Origin: Hoylesella timonensis S9-PR14
Lineage (GTDB): Bacteria > Bacteroidota > Bacteroidia > Bacteroidales > Bacteroidaceae
Direction of reading: 5' to 3'
Assembly: GCF_000762405.1 (NCBI RefSeq)
Contig: NZ_JRPQ01000006.1
Coordinates: 1-54,024, forward strand
DNA length: 54,024 bases
The notes beneath the pieces were generated by a model that was given only the letters and a program-made list of their open reading frames with translations, ran no database searches and was not told the origin of the DNA. Positions within the stretch are counted from its first letter, which is position 1; each line of letters starts with the position of its first letter. Shown here piece by piece: positions 42,814 to 52,156 of this stretch. The position numbers and the translations under genes were made by a program.

Positions 42814-43962
42814 ATGAACCACTCACAATTACTGCACATAGGCTTTGATGCCAAACGAATTGTACGCAACAAAACAGGATTGGGTAACTACAGTAGAACC
42901 TTGGTAAAAAACCTTCTTCACGCCCAAGACCTTGACTTGGACATTCGTCTGTATGCGCCCAACGAAGGAAACGAAGAGTTGCGCAACCAAATTCCTGCGC
43001 AACCATGCGTGCGCTATGTTTACCCCACTGGCAAAAAACATCCACTATCGCAAGCTTGGTGGCGATTTACGGGCATCGTTAATGACCTGAAGCGCGACCA
43101 CATCGACCTCTATCATGGGCTTTCCAACGAGTTGCCACGTGGCATCAAGGCATCGGGTGTAAAGGGTATTGTGACCATCCACGACCTTATTTTCCTGCGC
43201 TTTCCAAAATATTATCATTGGTGGGATGTGCTGATTTATCGTTATAAGTTTCGCATGACCTGTCGCGAAGCCACACATATTATTGCCATTAGCGAGTGTA
43301 CCAAGCGAGACATCGTGAAATACGGACACGTTTCGCCCGACAAGATTACGGTCATCTACCAAGACTGCGACGAGGTATTCAAACTCCCTTGTACTGAAAT
43401 ACAACTGCAAGAAGTTCGGGAGAAGTACCATTTGCCCACTCGTTTCATCCTCAACGTGGGCAGCATTGAAGAGCGCAAGAACGTACTGCTGGCAGTAAAG
43501 GCACTCAAGGACATGCCCACCGACATTCATTTGGTGGTGGTGGGCAAGTCTACACCCTACACAGAGAAGGTGAAAAATTATATTGCACAACACCATCTGC
43601 AAAGTCGCATCACGCTGTTGCACCATGTTCCCTTTGCCGATTTGCCCGCTATCTATCAGCTGGCTGGGTGCTTTGTCTATCCCTCTCGCTACGAAGGTTT
43701 CGGCATTCCTATCATTGAGGCTATACACAGTGGACTACCTGTCGTGGCTTGTACAGGGTCTTGTCTGGAAGAAGCTGGAGGAGCAGAGTGCTTATATGTT
43801 CATCCCGATGACGTCCAAGCCATGCGAGAAGCATTGCTAACTTTGTTGAACGATATGGACAGGAGTGGTCGTATAGCTCGAGCCAAGGCATATGTGCAAC
43901 GATTTGACACCGAAAACGTAACTCGCCAGCTCATCAATCTATACAAAAAGTGCATGAAATAA
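42814..43962 (+). CDS. Glycosyltransferase family 4 (mannosyltransferase-like)
   Basis: 382 residues. GT-B fold with GFDAKRIVRNKTGLGNYSRTL at the N-terminus (glycine-rich acceptor loop), IVTIHDLIFLRFPKYY, FILNVGSIEERKN and the GT4 donor motif YPSRYEGFGIPIIEAIHSGLPVVA. It resembles bacterial mannosyltransferases such as WbaZ/MtfB-like enzymes, but the sugar is not certain. It is divergent from the acyltransferase operon and followed by a repeat element rather than a classic terminator. Confidence 0.9.
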   Translation: MNHSQLLHIGFDAKRIVRNKTGLGNYSRTLVKNLLHAQDLDLDIRLYAPNEGNEELRNQIPAQPCVRYVYPTGKKHPLSQAWWRFTGIVNDLKRDHIDLYHGLSNELPRGIKASGVKGIVTIHDLIFLRFPKYYHWWDVLIYRYKFRMTCREATHIIAISECTKRDIVKYGHVSPDKITVIYQDCDEVFKLPCTEIQLQEVREKYHLPTRFILNVGSIEERKNVLLAVKALKDMPTDIHLVVVGKSTPYTEKVKNYIAQHHLQSRITLLHHVPFADLPAIYQLAGCFVYPSRYEGFGIPIIEAIHSGLPVVACTGSCLEEAGGAECLYVHPDDVQAMREALLTLLNDMDRSGRIARAKAYVQRFDTENVTRQLINLYKKCMK

Positions 43963-44349
43963 ATGCCCCTTTTTGTCCTAAAAAAATACCAAAAAACGGT
44001 CAGAAAAAATCTTCAAAATAGACGAAGATACGCCCCATTTTTGTTCACAAATGTTGCTAAAACAACTCAAAATATGCGCTGATTTTGTTAAAGCAATGGG
44101 TGAATGCCCTTAAAGTAATACTTTTGGAGTGCTGTAAACATGGGATAAGGGGCTTATCAACATGACTTAACGCCCTTAAAGCATTGCTTTAGCGACTAAA
44201 ACAAAGGAAAGAAAGGCGACGTTATCTGTACTTTTCAAGATAAGTAACTCTTATTCTGATACTTACAAAACTCTTCAAATACTGCGATATTTGCGAGCAA
44301 CTTATCATCTGCGTGAAAATATTGAAGTTATAGAAAGCCTTTTGTTAAG
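43961..44349 (+). repeat. Dispersed intergenic repeat, copy C (complete)
   Basis: The left end AAATGC (overlapping the GT4 stop), TTTTTGTCCT (43970-43979), TACCAAAAAACGG (43987-43999) and AAAATCTTCAAAATAGA (44006-44022) recur in copy D at the same spacing. An inverted repeat TAAAGCAATG (44089-44098) / CATTGCTTTA (44182-44191) encloses a perfect hairpin GATAAG-GGG-CTTATC (44144-44158) flanked by CATG on each side. GCCCTTAAAG occurs twice (44106, 44173). TTTGCGAGCAA and GTGAAAAT match copy B, and 44327-44349 matches copy A. The remainder of the gap to 44486 shows no gene. Confidence 0.75.
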
Positions 44350-44486
44350 TTTTTTGACAGTTTTGCAGGGTGTTTTTTGGGGCTTCAATCACCATGCAAA
44401 ACTTCAAAAAAAACGCTATCCTTCATCACCTCACGACTCCATGCAAAGAGTTTGTACACATCAAATCACGAATTACAACTGTATAA

Positions 44487-46481
44487 CTATGGCATCAGCT
44501 TGTCGTGTACCATTCTGTACATATATTGCCAAATGATAGCTTTTAGCTCATGCTCCATCTGTGCTTGCTCTTTCACCTTTCCCAAGAGGTTGTGCTGCAT
44601 GAGCTTGTCGTCTAATCGATAGATGGCTTTAGTGTGTTGTCCATCAAATTGCAGCACGTAGCCATATTTACAATACTGATAAATACCGTTGAGATAGTTC
44701 ACAGCATATGTCTCTTTCATGGGGGTTGTCATGAGATCGCAGCCAAAAGAGAGGAAAGGCTTGTTGTAGCCCAGTATGCTGAGCACTGTTGGCAATATGT
44801 CTATTTGCTGTGCAATGCCTGGATAAATGCCTGACTTAACCTCGCCCGAGGGGTCGAAGATGACGATAGGCGAACAAAAACCGCCAATATCGGTCTGATA
44901 TTGCTGATGATCGCACAGGTTGGTATGGTCGCTGGTCAGCACAAAAATCGTATTCTTGTACCAAGGTTGCTTCTTTGCGGTTTCGAAAAACTTACCGATA
45001 GCCATGTCAGTATAGCGAATACATTTGTGTATCACAATGCCCTCTTCTGGATATACCTTCTTATATTGATCAGGAATCACATAAGGTGTGTGGCTTGTCA
45101 CAGTAAAGCAAGCCGTCATGAAAGGCTCTTTTAGCTCGCCAATCTTCGTTGCCCAATACTGTAAGAATGGTTCATCCCAAATGCCCCAGTGTCCATCAAA
45201 GTCGGCATCTCCGCCAAATCGCTTGTCTGCAGCATAGTCTTGTCGTCCGAAGTATTGCTGGAATCCTACTTTGTTAGCAAATGCCATAAATCCCATGCTA
45301 CCACGATTCGCCCCATGGAAGAAAGCAGTGTGATAGCCTTCCTTGCCCAAAAGTCCTGCCATACTGGTGTAATTGTTCATCGAAGCGGGCGACAACACGA
45401 AGGGTTCTTTGAACATTGGAATACCACAAAGCACAGATGGCATTCCGTCGATACTCTTACGACCGTTACAATAAGAATACTGGTAGGTGGCACTCTGCTG
45501 AATGAGTTTGTCTACATTAGGGGTATATCCCTTATAATTGCCATTTTCTAAATCCTTGTTCAGAGCACCAATGTACTCTCTTCCAAAGCTCTCAACAATG
45601 AGTACCACTACATTCTTCTTTTGGAACGGATGGGTAGAGACAGGACGATGAATGGGTGAGAACACTCGTTCGGCAGCTTCGAGGTTTTCAAAGTAAGGTG
45701 GCACCTCGAATACGTCTTTTCCAATGGTGCGGATAAGCGCAAAGGGTGTGTTGAGAACAATGGCACATTCGGTGGGTCTGTTGACATATTGGTTGGCATT
45801 GTTCACGGTTATAGGGCGAATACCCGACTCAAGTCCACCTCTACAAGCACCTATGGCAAGCGGTGTAATGGCGAGTAATAAGAGCAACTGCACCACTCCG
45901 AAGCCGATACGACTGCCCAGCGTGGCATAATAAGTGTGGTGGGTGCGTGGTATGAGATAGAGTTTCCACATCAACCATACCACTGCAATGGCGAGCAATA
46001 ATAAGTACCAATGTCCCCATAGCTCGCCCCAGAACACATCCAGCAAGTTGTTCTCGTTGCTGAACTCACGAAATACGCTCGTAGTAGTACGACGCAAGGT
46101 GTATGGAAAATACACAGCATCGCAAAGATTGATGACCAAAGTAAGCGTATTGACGACCACAAAGACCCATTTGCACAATAGATGATAGTCTCGACGTTCT
46201 TTCATCCACAAAGGGAAGAGCATCATGACGATGTACAAGGAGTTGGTGTAGGTGATGGCAGAACGGTCGAAAATATAGCCACCCCAAAACCATTCGCCCA
46301 CTTGGGAAAAGGATAAACCTTCAGAGAAATAACTGAAATTCTCTAAAAGGAATGCCACCCGGGCAATGAGATACACCACAAACGCCATAAAGATATTCAC
46401 CACTAATGACGCAAATGGTGCCAAGTACTGTTTAGCTCTTTTGCTTTTAGACGATTCAACGCTGTATTTCATCTTTTCCAT
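44487..46481 (-). CDS. LtaS-like sulfatase-fold membrane transferase
   Basis: 664 residues. Five membrane helices occupy the first ~220 residues, followed by an extracytoplasmic alkaline-phosphatase/sulfatase-type domain: VVVLIVESFGREYIGA (metal Glu), NGRKSIDGMPSVLCGIP (Ser in the position of the LtaS nucleophilic Thr), GDADFDGHWGIWDEPF, FTVTSHTPY and LTSDHTNL. Bacteroidota have no lipoteichoic acid, so a phosphoglycerol or phosphoethanolamine transfer to LPS or glycolipid is more likely. It is transcribed with the ABC exporter gene 30 bases upstream. Confidence 0.87.
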   Translation of the reverse strand: MEKMKYSVESSKSKRAKQYLAPFASLVVNIFMAFVVYLIARVAFLLENFSYFSEGLSFSQVGEWFWGGYIFDRSAITYTNSLYIVMMLFPLWMKERRDYHLLCKWVFVVVNTLTLVINLCDAVYFPYTLRRTTTSVFREFSNENNLLDVFWGELWGHWYLLLLAIAVVWLMWKLYLIPRTHHTYYATLGSRIGFGVVQLLLLLAITPLAIGACRGGLESGIRPITVNNANQYVNRPTECAIVLNTPFALIRTIGKDVFEVPPYFENLEAAERVFSPIHRPVSTHPFQKKNVVVLIVESFGREYIGALNKDLENGNYKGYTPNVDKLIQQSATYQYSYCNGRKSIDGMPSVLCGIPMFKEPFVLSPASMNNYTSMAGLLGKEGYHTAFFHGANRGSMGFMAFANKVGFQQYFGRQDYAADKRFGGDADFDGHWGIWDEPFLQYWATKIGELKEPFMTACFTVTSHTPYVIPDQYKKVYPEEGIVIHKCIRYTDMAIGKFFETAKKQPWYKNTIFVLTSDHTNLCDHQQYQTDIGGFCSPIVIFDPSGEVKSGIYPGIAQQIDILPTVLSILGYNKPFLSFGCDLMTTPMKETYAVNYLNGIYQYCKYGYVLQFDGQHTKAIYRLDDKLMQHNLLGKVKEQAQMEHELKAIIWQYMYRMVHDKLMP

Positions 46482-46511
46482 TTCGCTCTTTAACTTTCGT
46501 TTTTCTGTATG

Positions 46512-48344
46512 TCATCGTTCCTGCATATCGTGCAGTTTCTTGTAATAGCCATCTTTGTTCATGAGTTCTTCATGCGTACCACGCTCTACAATGCGCCCTT
46601 CGTGAAGCACACATATTTCATTGGCGTGCTTGATAGTAGACAGTCTGTGTGCAATTGCCACCGTTGTGCGTGTGCTCATGAGCTTCTCCAGCGCATCTTG
46701 CACCATGCGTTCGCTCTCGGTGTCAAGCGCACTGGTAGCCTCGTCGAGTATCAAGATAGGTGGATTCTTCAAGATAGCACGTGCAATAGACACACGCTGA
46801 CGCTGTCCACCACTCAATCTTCCGCCTCGATCTCCAATGCAGGTATCAAATCCATCTTCTGACTCCATAATGAAGTCATAAGCATTGGCAATACGAGCTG
46901 CTTGCTCTACCTCTGCTTGCGTGGCATGGTCGACACCAAAAGAGATGTTGTTATAAAACGAATCGTTAAATAGAATCGCCTCTTGGTTCACATTCCCGAT
47001 GAGTTGTCGCAAGTCATGAATACCCAAATCACGAACATTGATACCGTCAATCAATACCTCGCCCTCTTGTACATCATAGTAACGTGGTATCAAATCCACC
47101 AAAGTAGACTTTCCACTTCCACTCTGTCCCACCAATGCTACCGTCTTTCCTTTAGGTATCACCAAGTTAATATGTCGCAACACCCATTGCTCTCCATACC
47201 TAAAAGATACATCACGGAACTCGATTTGATGCTTGAATTCCTTGATAGGAACAGGATGTGGAGAATCTTGTATGGTGACTTTCGCATTTAATATCTTGTC
47301 TACTCGCTCCATCGAAGCCAATCCTTTCATGATGCTGTAACTGGCTTTTGATAGTTCTTTCAAAGGATTGATAATACTATACAGCATCACCAAGTAGTAA
47401 ATAAACGTAGGACCACTGAGCGTTTGTTGGTTGAGTACTAAGGTACCACCAAACCACAGCACGATGACAATCATCACTGTACCTAAGAACTCGCTCATGG
47501 GATGCGCCATTTGCTGCCGCACATTGACTCGAAGGATATGATTGCGATAATCACTGTTAATCTTATCAAACCGCTTATTCATCTTTTCCTCGGCGCAAAA
47601 GGCTTTGATGATGCGCAGTCCTCCCAACGTTTCCTCGACCTGACTCATTGTGTCGCTCCAGAGACTTTGTGCCTTGATGCTATTTTGTTTAAGTTTACGA
47701 CCAACAATCCCCATTAACCATCCGAAGATAGGAACAAACACAATGGTAAACAATGTGAGCTCCCAAGAGATTATAAGTAAGGTTGCAAAATAGGCAATGA
47801 TGAGGATAGGATTCTTGAAGAGCATATCTATCGAAGCCATGATAGAGTTTTCCACCTCCTGTACATCACCACTCATACGAGCAAGGATGTCACCTTTGCG
47901 CTCTTCAGAGAAGAATCCCAGCGACAAACTGGTAATCTTGCGGTACAACTGATTGCGGATATCACGCACCACACCTGTACGAATCGGCATGATAGTGGCA
48001 GAAGACAGAAAGTATGCTGCTGTCTTTAGAAAGGTCATGAAAGCCAAAAACAAGCCTATCAGCAGCAAGGTGGTCGTAGAACCATAGGTATCAATCATCA
48101 CCTGAACGTAATAATTGGCATTATTAGCTAACACACGGGGTAAATCTTTAATGGCTTCAGGCCAAGGCATGAGTGTGGTTACCTGCACTTGATTCACCTT
48201 AAACAGAATGTTAAGAATGGGAATGAGCGCCGCAAAAGAAAAAATATTCAATACTGCTGACAAGATATTGAATAAGACGGACGCCCATAAATAACGTTTG
48301 TAGGGTGGCACGAAGCGCCTAAAAACTTGTATAAACTCTTTCAT
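46512..48344 (-). CDS. MsbA-like ABC exporter (permease-ATPase)
   Basis: 610 residues from ATG 48344 (MKEFIQVFRRFVPPYKRYLW). Six membrane helices (about 20-330) precede the nucleotide-binding domain: Walker A VGQSGSGKSTLVDLIPRYYD, signature LSGGQRQRVSIARA, Walker B PPILILDEATSALD and switch His AIAHRL. Homodimeric lipid flippases of this type move lipid A-core (MsbA) or other lipids. An upstream frame start at 48410 is excluded by the promoter at 48427-48397. The neighbourhood of LPS genes supports a lipid A or glycolipid substrate. Confidence 0.92.
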   Translation of the reverse strand: MKEFIQVFRRFVPPYKRYLWASVLFNILSAVLNIFSFAALIPILNILFKVNQVQVTTLMPWPEAIKDLPRVLANNANYYVQVMIDTYGSTTTLLLIGLFLAFMTFLKTAAYFLSSATIMPIRTGVVRDIRNQLYRKITSLSLGFFSEERKGDILARMSGDVQEVENSIMASIDMLFKNPILIIAYFATLLIISWELTLFTIVFVPIFGWLMGIVGRKLKQNSIKAQSLWSDTMSQVEETLGGLRIIKAFCAEEKMNKRFDKINSDYRNHILRVNVRQQMAHPMSEFLGTVMIVIVLWFGGTLVLNQQTLSGPTFIYYLVMLYSIINPLKELSKASYSIMKGLASMERVDKILNAKVTIQDSPHPVPIKEFKHQIEFRDVSFRYGEQWVLRHINLVIPKGKTVALVGQSGSGKSTLVDLIPRYYDVQEGEVLIDGINVRDLGIHDLRQLIGNVNQEAILFNDSFYNNISFGVDHATQAEVEQAARIANAYDFIMESEDGFDTCIGDRGGRLSGGQRQRVSIARAILKNPPILILDEATSALDTESERMVQDALEKLMSTRTTVAIAHRLSTIKHANEICVLHEGRIVERGTHEELMNKDGYYKKLHDMQER

Positions 48345-48396
48345 GAAATTGCTAAAACTAATGCTGTGAGAAGTAAATAATCTCTGCGGTATCATG

Positions 48397-48427
48397 CAAA
48401 GGTAAGCCATTTATTGAAAAATGACAA
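48397..48427 (-). promoter_or_regulatory. Promoter of the MsbA-like/LtaS-like operon
   Basis: On the minus strand TTG (48427-48425), a 20-bp spacer and TACCTTTG (48404-48397) match the consensus. This fixes the translation start at 48344 with a leader of about 45 bases. Confidence 0.65.
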
Positions 48428-48494
48428 CTTTAACGTTATATTTTTGGTTAACAAGCAGTTTATGGATGCGTGCCAACAACCATTGTTTGTGTGA

Positions 48495-48526
48495 TTTGTC
48501 TAATTAAATTGCTTTTGCTACCTTTG
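48495..48526 (+). promoter_or_regulatory. Promoter of the MaoC-like gene
   Basis: TTTG (48495-48498), a 20-bp spacer and TACCTTTG (48519-48526) match the consensus. The leader to 48619 is about 85 bases and contains a 14-codon reading frame from 48531. Confidence 0.65.
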
Positions 48527-48618
48527 TATCATGAAACCATCAAATACGATGCTAAAGGGAACAATCCGCATATAACGGTTCGTTTCATAGCGACGTATTC
48601 ACAACAAATGAGCAGTAT

Positions 48619-49083
48619 ATGGAAAAAGTAATCATCAATTCTTACGAAGATTTTGCCAATTACTTAGGCAAAGACTTAGGTGCATCCGAATGGTTAGAAG
48701 TAACGCAAGACCGCATCAATCTATTTGCAGACGCCACTTTAGACCATCAATGGATTCACGTAGACGAAGCGCGTGCACAAGTAGAAAGCCCCTATAAGAG
48801 CACCATTGCGCACGGTTATCTTACCTTGTCTCTATTGCCACACCTTTGGGAACAAATCATTGAGGTGAACAACATCAAGATGTTGGTCAACTATGGTATG
48901 GATAAAATGCGCTTTGGACAGCCTGTTCTTACTGGTAGTCGTGTAAGGATGACCGCCAAGTTGCACGCCATTAGCAACCTACGTGGCATTTGCAAAACAG
49001 AAATCAACTTCAAAATAGAAATCGAAGGACAGCGAAAACCTGCCATAGAAGGAATTGCCACCTTTTTATATTACTTTATATAA
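48619..49083 (+). CDS. MaoC/NodN-like (R)-hydratase
   Basis: 154 residues, hot-dog fold. The hydratase-2 motif is intact: FADATLDHQWIHVDEARA (catalytic Asp and His), then STIAHGYLTLSL. NYGMDKMRFGQPVLTGSRVR fits NodN-like members. The reaction would be reversible hydration of a 2-enoyl thioester to a (3R)-hydroxyacyl thioester; the physiological substrate is unknown. It stands alone, divergent from the MsbA-like operon and convergent with the DUF3108 operon. Confidence 0.9.
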   Translation: MEKVIINSYEDFANYLGKDLGASEWLEVTQDRINLFADATLDHQWIHVDEARAQVESPYKSTIAHGYLTLSLLPHLWEQIIEVNNIKMLVNYGMDKMRFGQPVLTGSRVRMTAKLHAISNLRGICKTEINFKIEIEGQRKPAIEGIATFLYYFI

Positions 49084-49140
49084 GCAAATAAAAAAGGAAC
49101 TTTTCGGCAAAAGCTACCAATAAAATCACTGCAAATAAAG

Positions 49141-49204
49141 AGAGGATGAACGACGAAAAAGGCCAAAGAAGGAAGCTTGTCTTTTGACCTGAATGTTCAT
49201 CTCT
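49141..49204. terminator. Possible terminator between convergent MaoC and DUF3108 genes
   Basis: AGAGGATGAAC (49141-49151) can pair with GTTCATCTCT (49195-49204) with one bulge. It is a weak candidate with a long loop. Confidence 0.35.
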
Positions 49205-49216
49205 CGTATTTCGCAG

Positions 49217-50008
49217 TTAGTTTTTTACGCCTCTCTTCCCCACCAAGAAAGCCTTTGCCGAGCCAAAGCGCAAGAACATGTCTAACCGTACGGGGATATG
49301 ATTGGTGTCATCGGTAACGAAAAAGTCGACAATCTTCTTATACGAATTGTCTTCTTTTTCCATATATGACAATTGTAAACAACGATATTTTTTCCCATCA
49401 TCCGCTTTGACGTTTGTTTTCCCATGATATTTTAACATCGCAGGCATCGACTTTTCACCGTCAACCATCGTAAAGCGATAAGCGTAGCCTTTCCTCCACT
49501 TGGACACATCGAACGACCTTGCACGTAAAAAGATATTCAACATATCGAACACGCATTCGTTCTTGTAGCCCTGTCTCCATAGATGCTCACCACTACTGGT
49601 TATCTGATGTTGCTTGACATAGACTTTCTTATTGGGATAAGTATAAAAAACTTCATCTATATAATAACGTGAACCTTCTTGTGCAGCTTTGCGATAGTAC
49701 TGCGGTGCCAAGTTAAGCGAGGTATAAGCTTGTAACGTATCACGCAATACAAAGAGATGATCCGCCTTACGATTCCCTCTGGTAATTAATGAAGCGCGAT
49801 AACTTGGTTGTCCTTTATAATTGGAACGTACCACGGACATGGAAGCATTTCCCACCTTCACCCATACGAATTTCCAATTAAAATAAAGATTGTAGGTAAG
49901 AAGTTCACCAGAAGTAAAAGCCGTGTTCTTCATATCACACTGTGCTTGTACAGCGACTGATGAGACCAATAATAGTAATAATAATGTGATTTTTTTCAAT
50001 AATTTCAT
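49217..50008 (-). CDS. DUF3108 family exported protein
   Basis: 263 residues from ATG 50008 (MKLLKKITLLLLLLVSSVAVQA signal, then Gln-Cys-Asp). An upstream ATG at 50068 would precede the signal with 20 polar residues and is unlikely. The mature protein shows the DUF3108 pattern: FTSGELLTYNLYFNWKFVWVKVG, RGNRKADHLFVLRDTLQAY, then YRKAAQEGSRYYIDEVFY and CLQLSYMEKEDNSYKKIVDFFVTDDTNHIPVRLD. It is predicted to be periplasmic; function unknown. It is the last gene of the three-gene minus-strand set, 80 bases after the Ig-like lipoprotein gene. Confidence 0.88.
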   Translation of the reverse strand: MKLLKKITLLLLLLVSSVAVQAQCDMKNTAFTSGELLTYNLYFNWKFVWVKVGNASMSVVRSNYKGQPSYRASLITRGNRKADHLFVLRDTLQAYTSLNLAPQYYRKAAQEGSRYYIDEVFYTYPNKKVYVKQHQITSSGEHLWRQGYKNECVFDMLNIFLRARSFDVSKWRKGYAYRFTMVDGEKSMPAMLKYHGKTNVKADDGKKYRCLQLSYMEKEDNSYKKIVDFFVTDDTNHIPVRLDMFLRFGSAKAFLVGKRGVKN

Positions 50009-50088
50009 ATTTGTTTGTTCCTTATTTTTGTACCTCTGCGATAGATTTGCAACGTCGTGATTCTTCATCAGAATAACACTTCGTGATG

Positions 50089-52140
50089 TTATTTCAACAT
50101 ACCAGGTACATATTTTTTACCTAAGTCGAGGGCACGCTTGGCATTTCTATTCTGAATTTTGCGTTGCTGCTCGCCTTTTTGTTTGGTGATTTGTGCAGGC
50201 TTTTGCTGATACAGAGGCGTCTGGGCGAGATTCCAAGTTTCATTAAAGTCCCATTTTGCACGACATGTAATCTTCTTTGGATAATAATAAACTTCTTCGG
50301 GCTGCCTATTCTCATCATAATTCCCCGTGTCCCAGCGACCATTTCCATTCGTATCAACAAACAAACGCGCATAATAATCGCCCGGTTTTACATAAAAGAA
50401 TTGTGCTTCACCATTGACTACAGGCGCCTGCTTCACTGGTTTATCCGATGTATCAAGCAACTGAACCACCATGGGCGCCTGCTTTGCGCCCGCAATGGTT
50501 AATAGAATGGTGCTTAACTCATTATTCGATTGAACAGAAAAGCCTTGTTTCTTCTTCGTTGATGCCACTCCATAGATATCAATAAAAGCGGCACTATCAA
50601 GTTCAAGACTATACTCTATCCCTGGACGCCACTCACCTCGCAAGACATAGTCGCGCGTATGTTCCAAATAAGCCTTATTGAGAGCCTTCACGGTAGTATC
50701 TCGGTGTTGTTCAAATTCATACGGAGAGACGTACCAAAGCGTGTCATGTTTGGCATAAAGATGTATCTTGGACGTGTCAATCTTTGCCAAAGGAGTTTCA
50801 AAATGAAAGCTTACATTCTTATCAGCCGTCATTGCCGAGCCAGCGGTAACTTGTACATCCAAGTTTTCTTTTGGCATAATAGAGTCGTAAGGCTCGCCTC
50901 TTTTTTTAGCTTTCTCTTGTTTTTTTGTCCACTCATCTATCTTTTTCTGTTCCAATTTTAATCGCTTTGCATACGGAATCTTAGACAATAACGAAACAGT
51001 ATCCACTTGTTGAAGCAGATGTCCCAGAGAATCGGTGGCTTGATAGCTTAACTGAACCTCTAATGTGTCTTGATGGATGAGTGTTGTATCACGTAACCAA
51101 TACGTCAAGGTGTCGCCTCGAGGGGTCGACTCCATGATGAAAGCATCCTTATCATTAAAGTTAAGACCTTTTATTTGCGGGAGTTGGTCACTACCATAAC
51201 TAAAAAACAGCGAAAAGAAGTTTGGCTCTTTACGCTCCGTCTTAATGAGATAGCGATTTGTCTGTATCTCGGTGAAAGCCCTCAACGTAATATCATCTGG
51301 CAAGAAATGTGTATAATTCACTTGCAGAATATTCTTGATATGGAGCGAATCTGCCCAAATCGTATCTTGTCGAATATCAGGTTTAGAGCTTGGAGTAATC
51401 AGGTCATGCGTGAAAGCCAATTTCTCACTTTTCTGATTATAGAAGTAATTTCCATCTACATCCTGCAAAGCGTAAATACGATAAGTGCCGGGAGCAATGC
51501 CACGAATGGTGAATTTGCCACGACTATCGGTTCGAGACACGCGCAACATGGGCTTATGTCGGAAGATAGAGTCGCTATGATCGGCATAAAGACCTACCAA
51601 GATTCCCTTAATAGGCTCTAAATTTTCGGCTTCCAATACATAACCACTTACCTCCATGGTATCAATCTTTGAACCTGTTGAAAAACTATAAGTATAATTT
51701 CCCAATGGGTTACCCTCGTTGTTATCCGAAATTGCATCGCTAAAGTCGACCGTATAAGTGAGGTCTGGCTTCAAAGAATCTTTCAGTTCCACCACGATTC
51801 GCTTTCCTTGCGACTTGATTTCGGGCGATTCTATCTGTGGAGGAGAGATGACAACCTTCTCTGTTGGATTGTCAATCTTAATAAATTCGTCAAACTGTAT
51901 GTATATTTTCTTATCCGTGACATGTACAGAACCCTCCTTAGGTGACGTACTGACCACTTTTGGAGGAGTCTCGTCGTACCATCCTCCATCGGGACTTCCC
52001 ATGCGAGCACAAGACATCATCATGGAAGAGAAAAGCCACAAAAGGAGAACATACCATGCTGCGCTAAGCGAGAGCACCTTGCCTGCATTGCAATGAAGTG
52101 ACTTTAGGTAATTGAAAAAGTACAAATGACGCATTTTCAT
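50089..52140 (-). CDS. Ig-like domain lipoprotein (SbsA/Big_5 type), large
   Basis: 683 residues. A hydrophobic signal region ends in a probable lipobox SSMMMSC (Cys44). It opens with GSPDGGWYDETPPKVVSTSP, a widespread Bacteroidota signature, and a Big_5 Ig-like domain (about 60-155, YIQFDEFIKI and LKPDLTYTVDF). A carboxypeptidase-regulatory-like beta domain follows (about 160-230, GKFTIRGIAPGTYRIYALQDVDGN). The middle is beta-rich with no recognised enzyme motif. Near the end, LFVDTNGNGRWDTGNYDENRQPEEVYYYPK looks calcium-binding-like. It ends in a basic tail. The role is unknown; it is probably an envelope structural or assembly protein. The GH3-like gene lies 16 bases upstream. Confidence 0.85.
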   Translation of the reverse strand: MKMRHLYFFNYLKSLHCNAGKVLSLSAAWYVLLLWLFSSMMMSCARMGSPDGGWYDETPPKVVSTSPKEGSVHVTDKKIYIQFDEFIKIDNPTEKVVISPPQIESPEIKSQGKRIVVELKDSLKPDLTYTVDFSDAISDNNEGNPLGNYTYSFSTGSKIDTMEVSGYVLEAENLEPIKGILVGLYADHSDSIFRHKPMLRVSRTDSRGKFTIRGIAPGTYRIYALQDVDGNYFYNQKSEKLAFTHDLITPSSKPDIRQDTIWADSLHIKNILQVNYTHFLPDDITLRAFTEIQTNRYLIKTERKEPNFFSLFFSYGSDQLPQIKGLNFNDKDAFIMESTPRGDTLTYWLRDTTLIHQDTLEVQLSYQATDSLGHLLQQVDTVSLLSKIPYAKRLKLEQKKIDEWTKKQEKAKKRGEPYDSIMPKENLDVQVTAGSAMTADKNVSFHFETPLAKIDTSKIHLYAKHDTLWYVSPYEFEQHRDTTVKALNKAYLEHTRDYVLRGEWRPGIEYSLELDSAAFIDIYGVASTKKKQGFSVQSNNELSTILLTIAGAKQAPMVVQLLDTSDKPVKQAPVVNGEAQFFYVKPGDYYARLFVDTNGNGRWDTGNYDENRQPEEVYYYPKKITCRAKWDFNETWNLAQTPLYQQKPAQITKQKGEQQRKIQNRNAKRALDLGKKYVPGMLK

Positions 52141-52156
52141 TCAGTATAAATGAGAA

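Noticed and set aside
43045..43728. Open frame (227 codons) antisense to the GT4 gene
   Set aside because: It is a shadow; the plus strand shows the full GT4 donor motif.
43961..44349. Invertible promoter element, as used for phase variation in Bacteroidota
   Set aside because: Copy C lies between two converging gene ends, where a promoter would serve nothing, and no recombinase is encoded nearby; only the reversed core is recorded as a finding.
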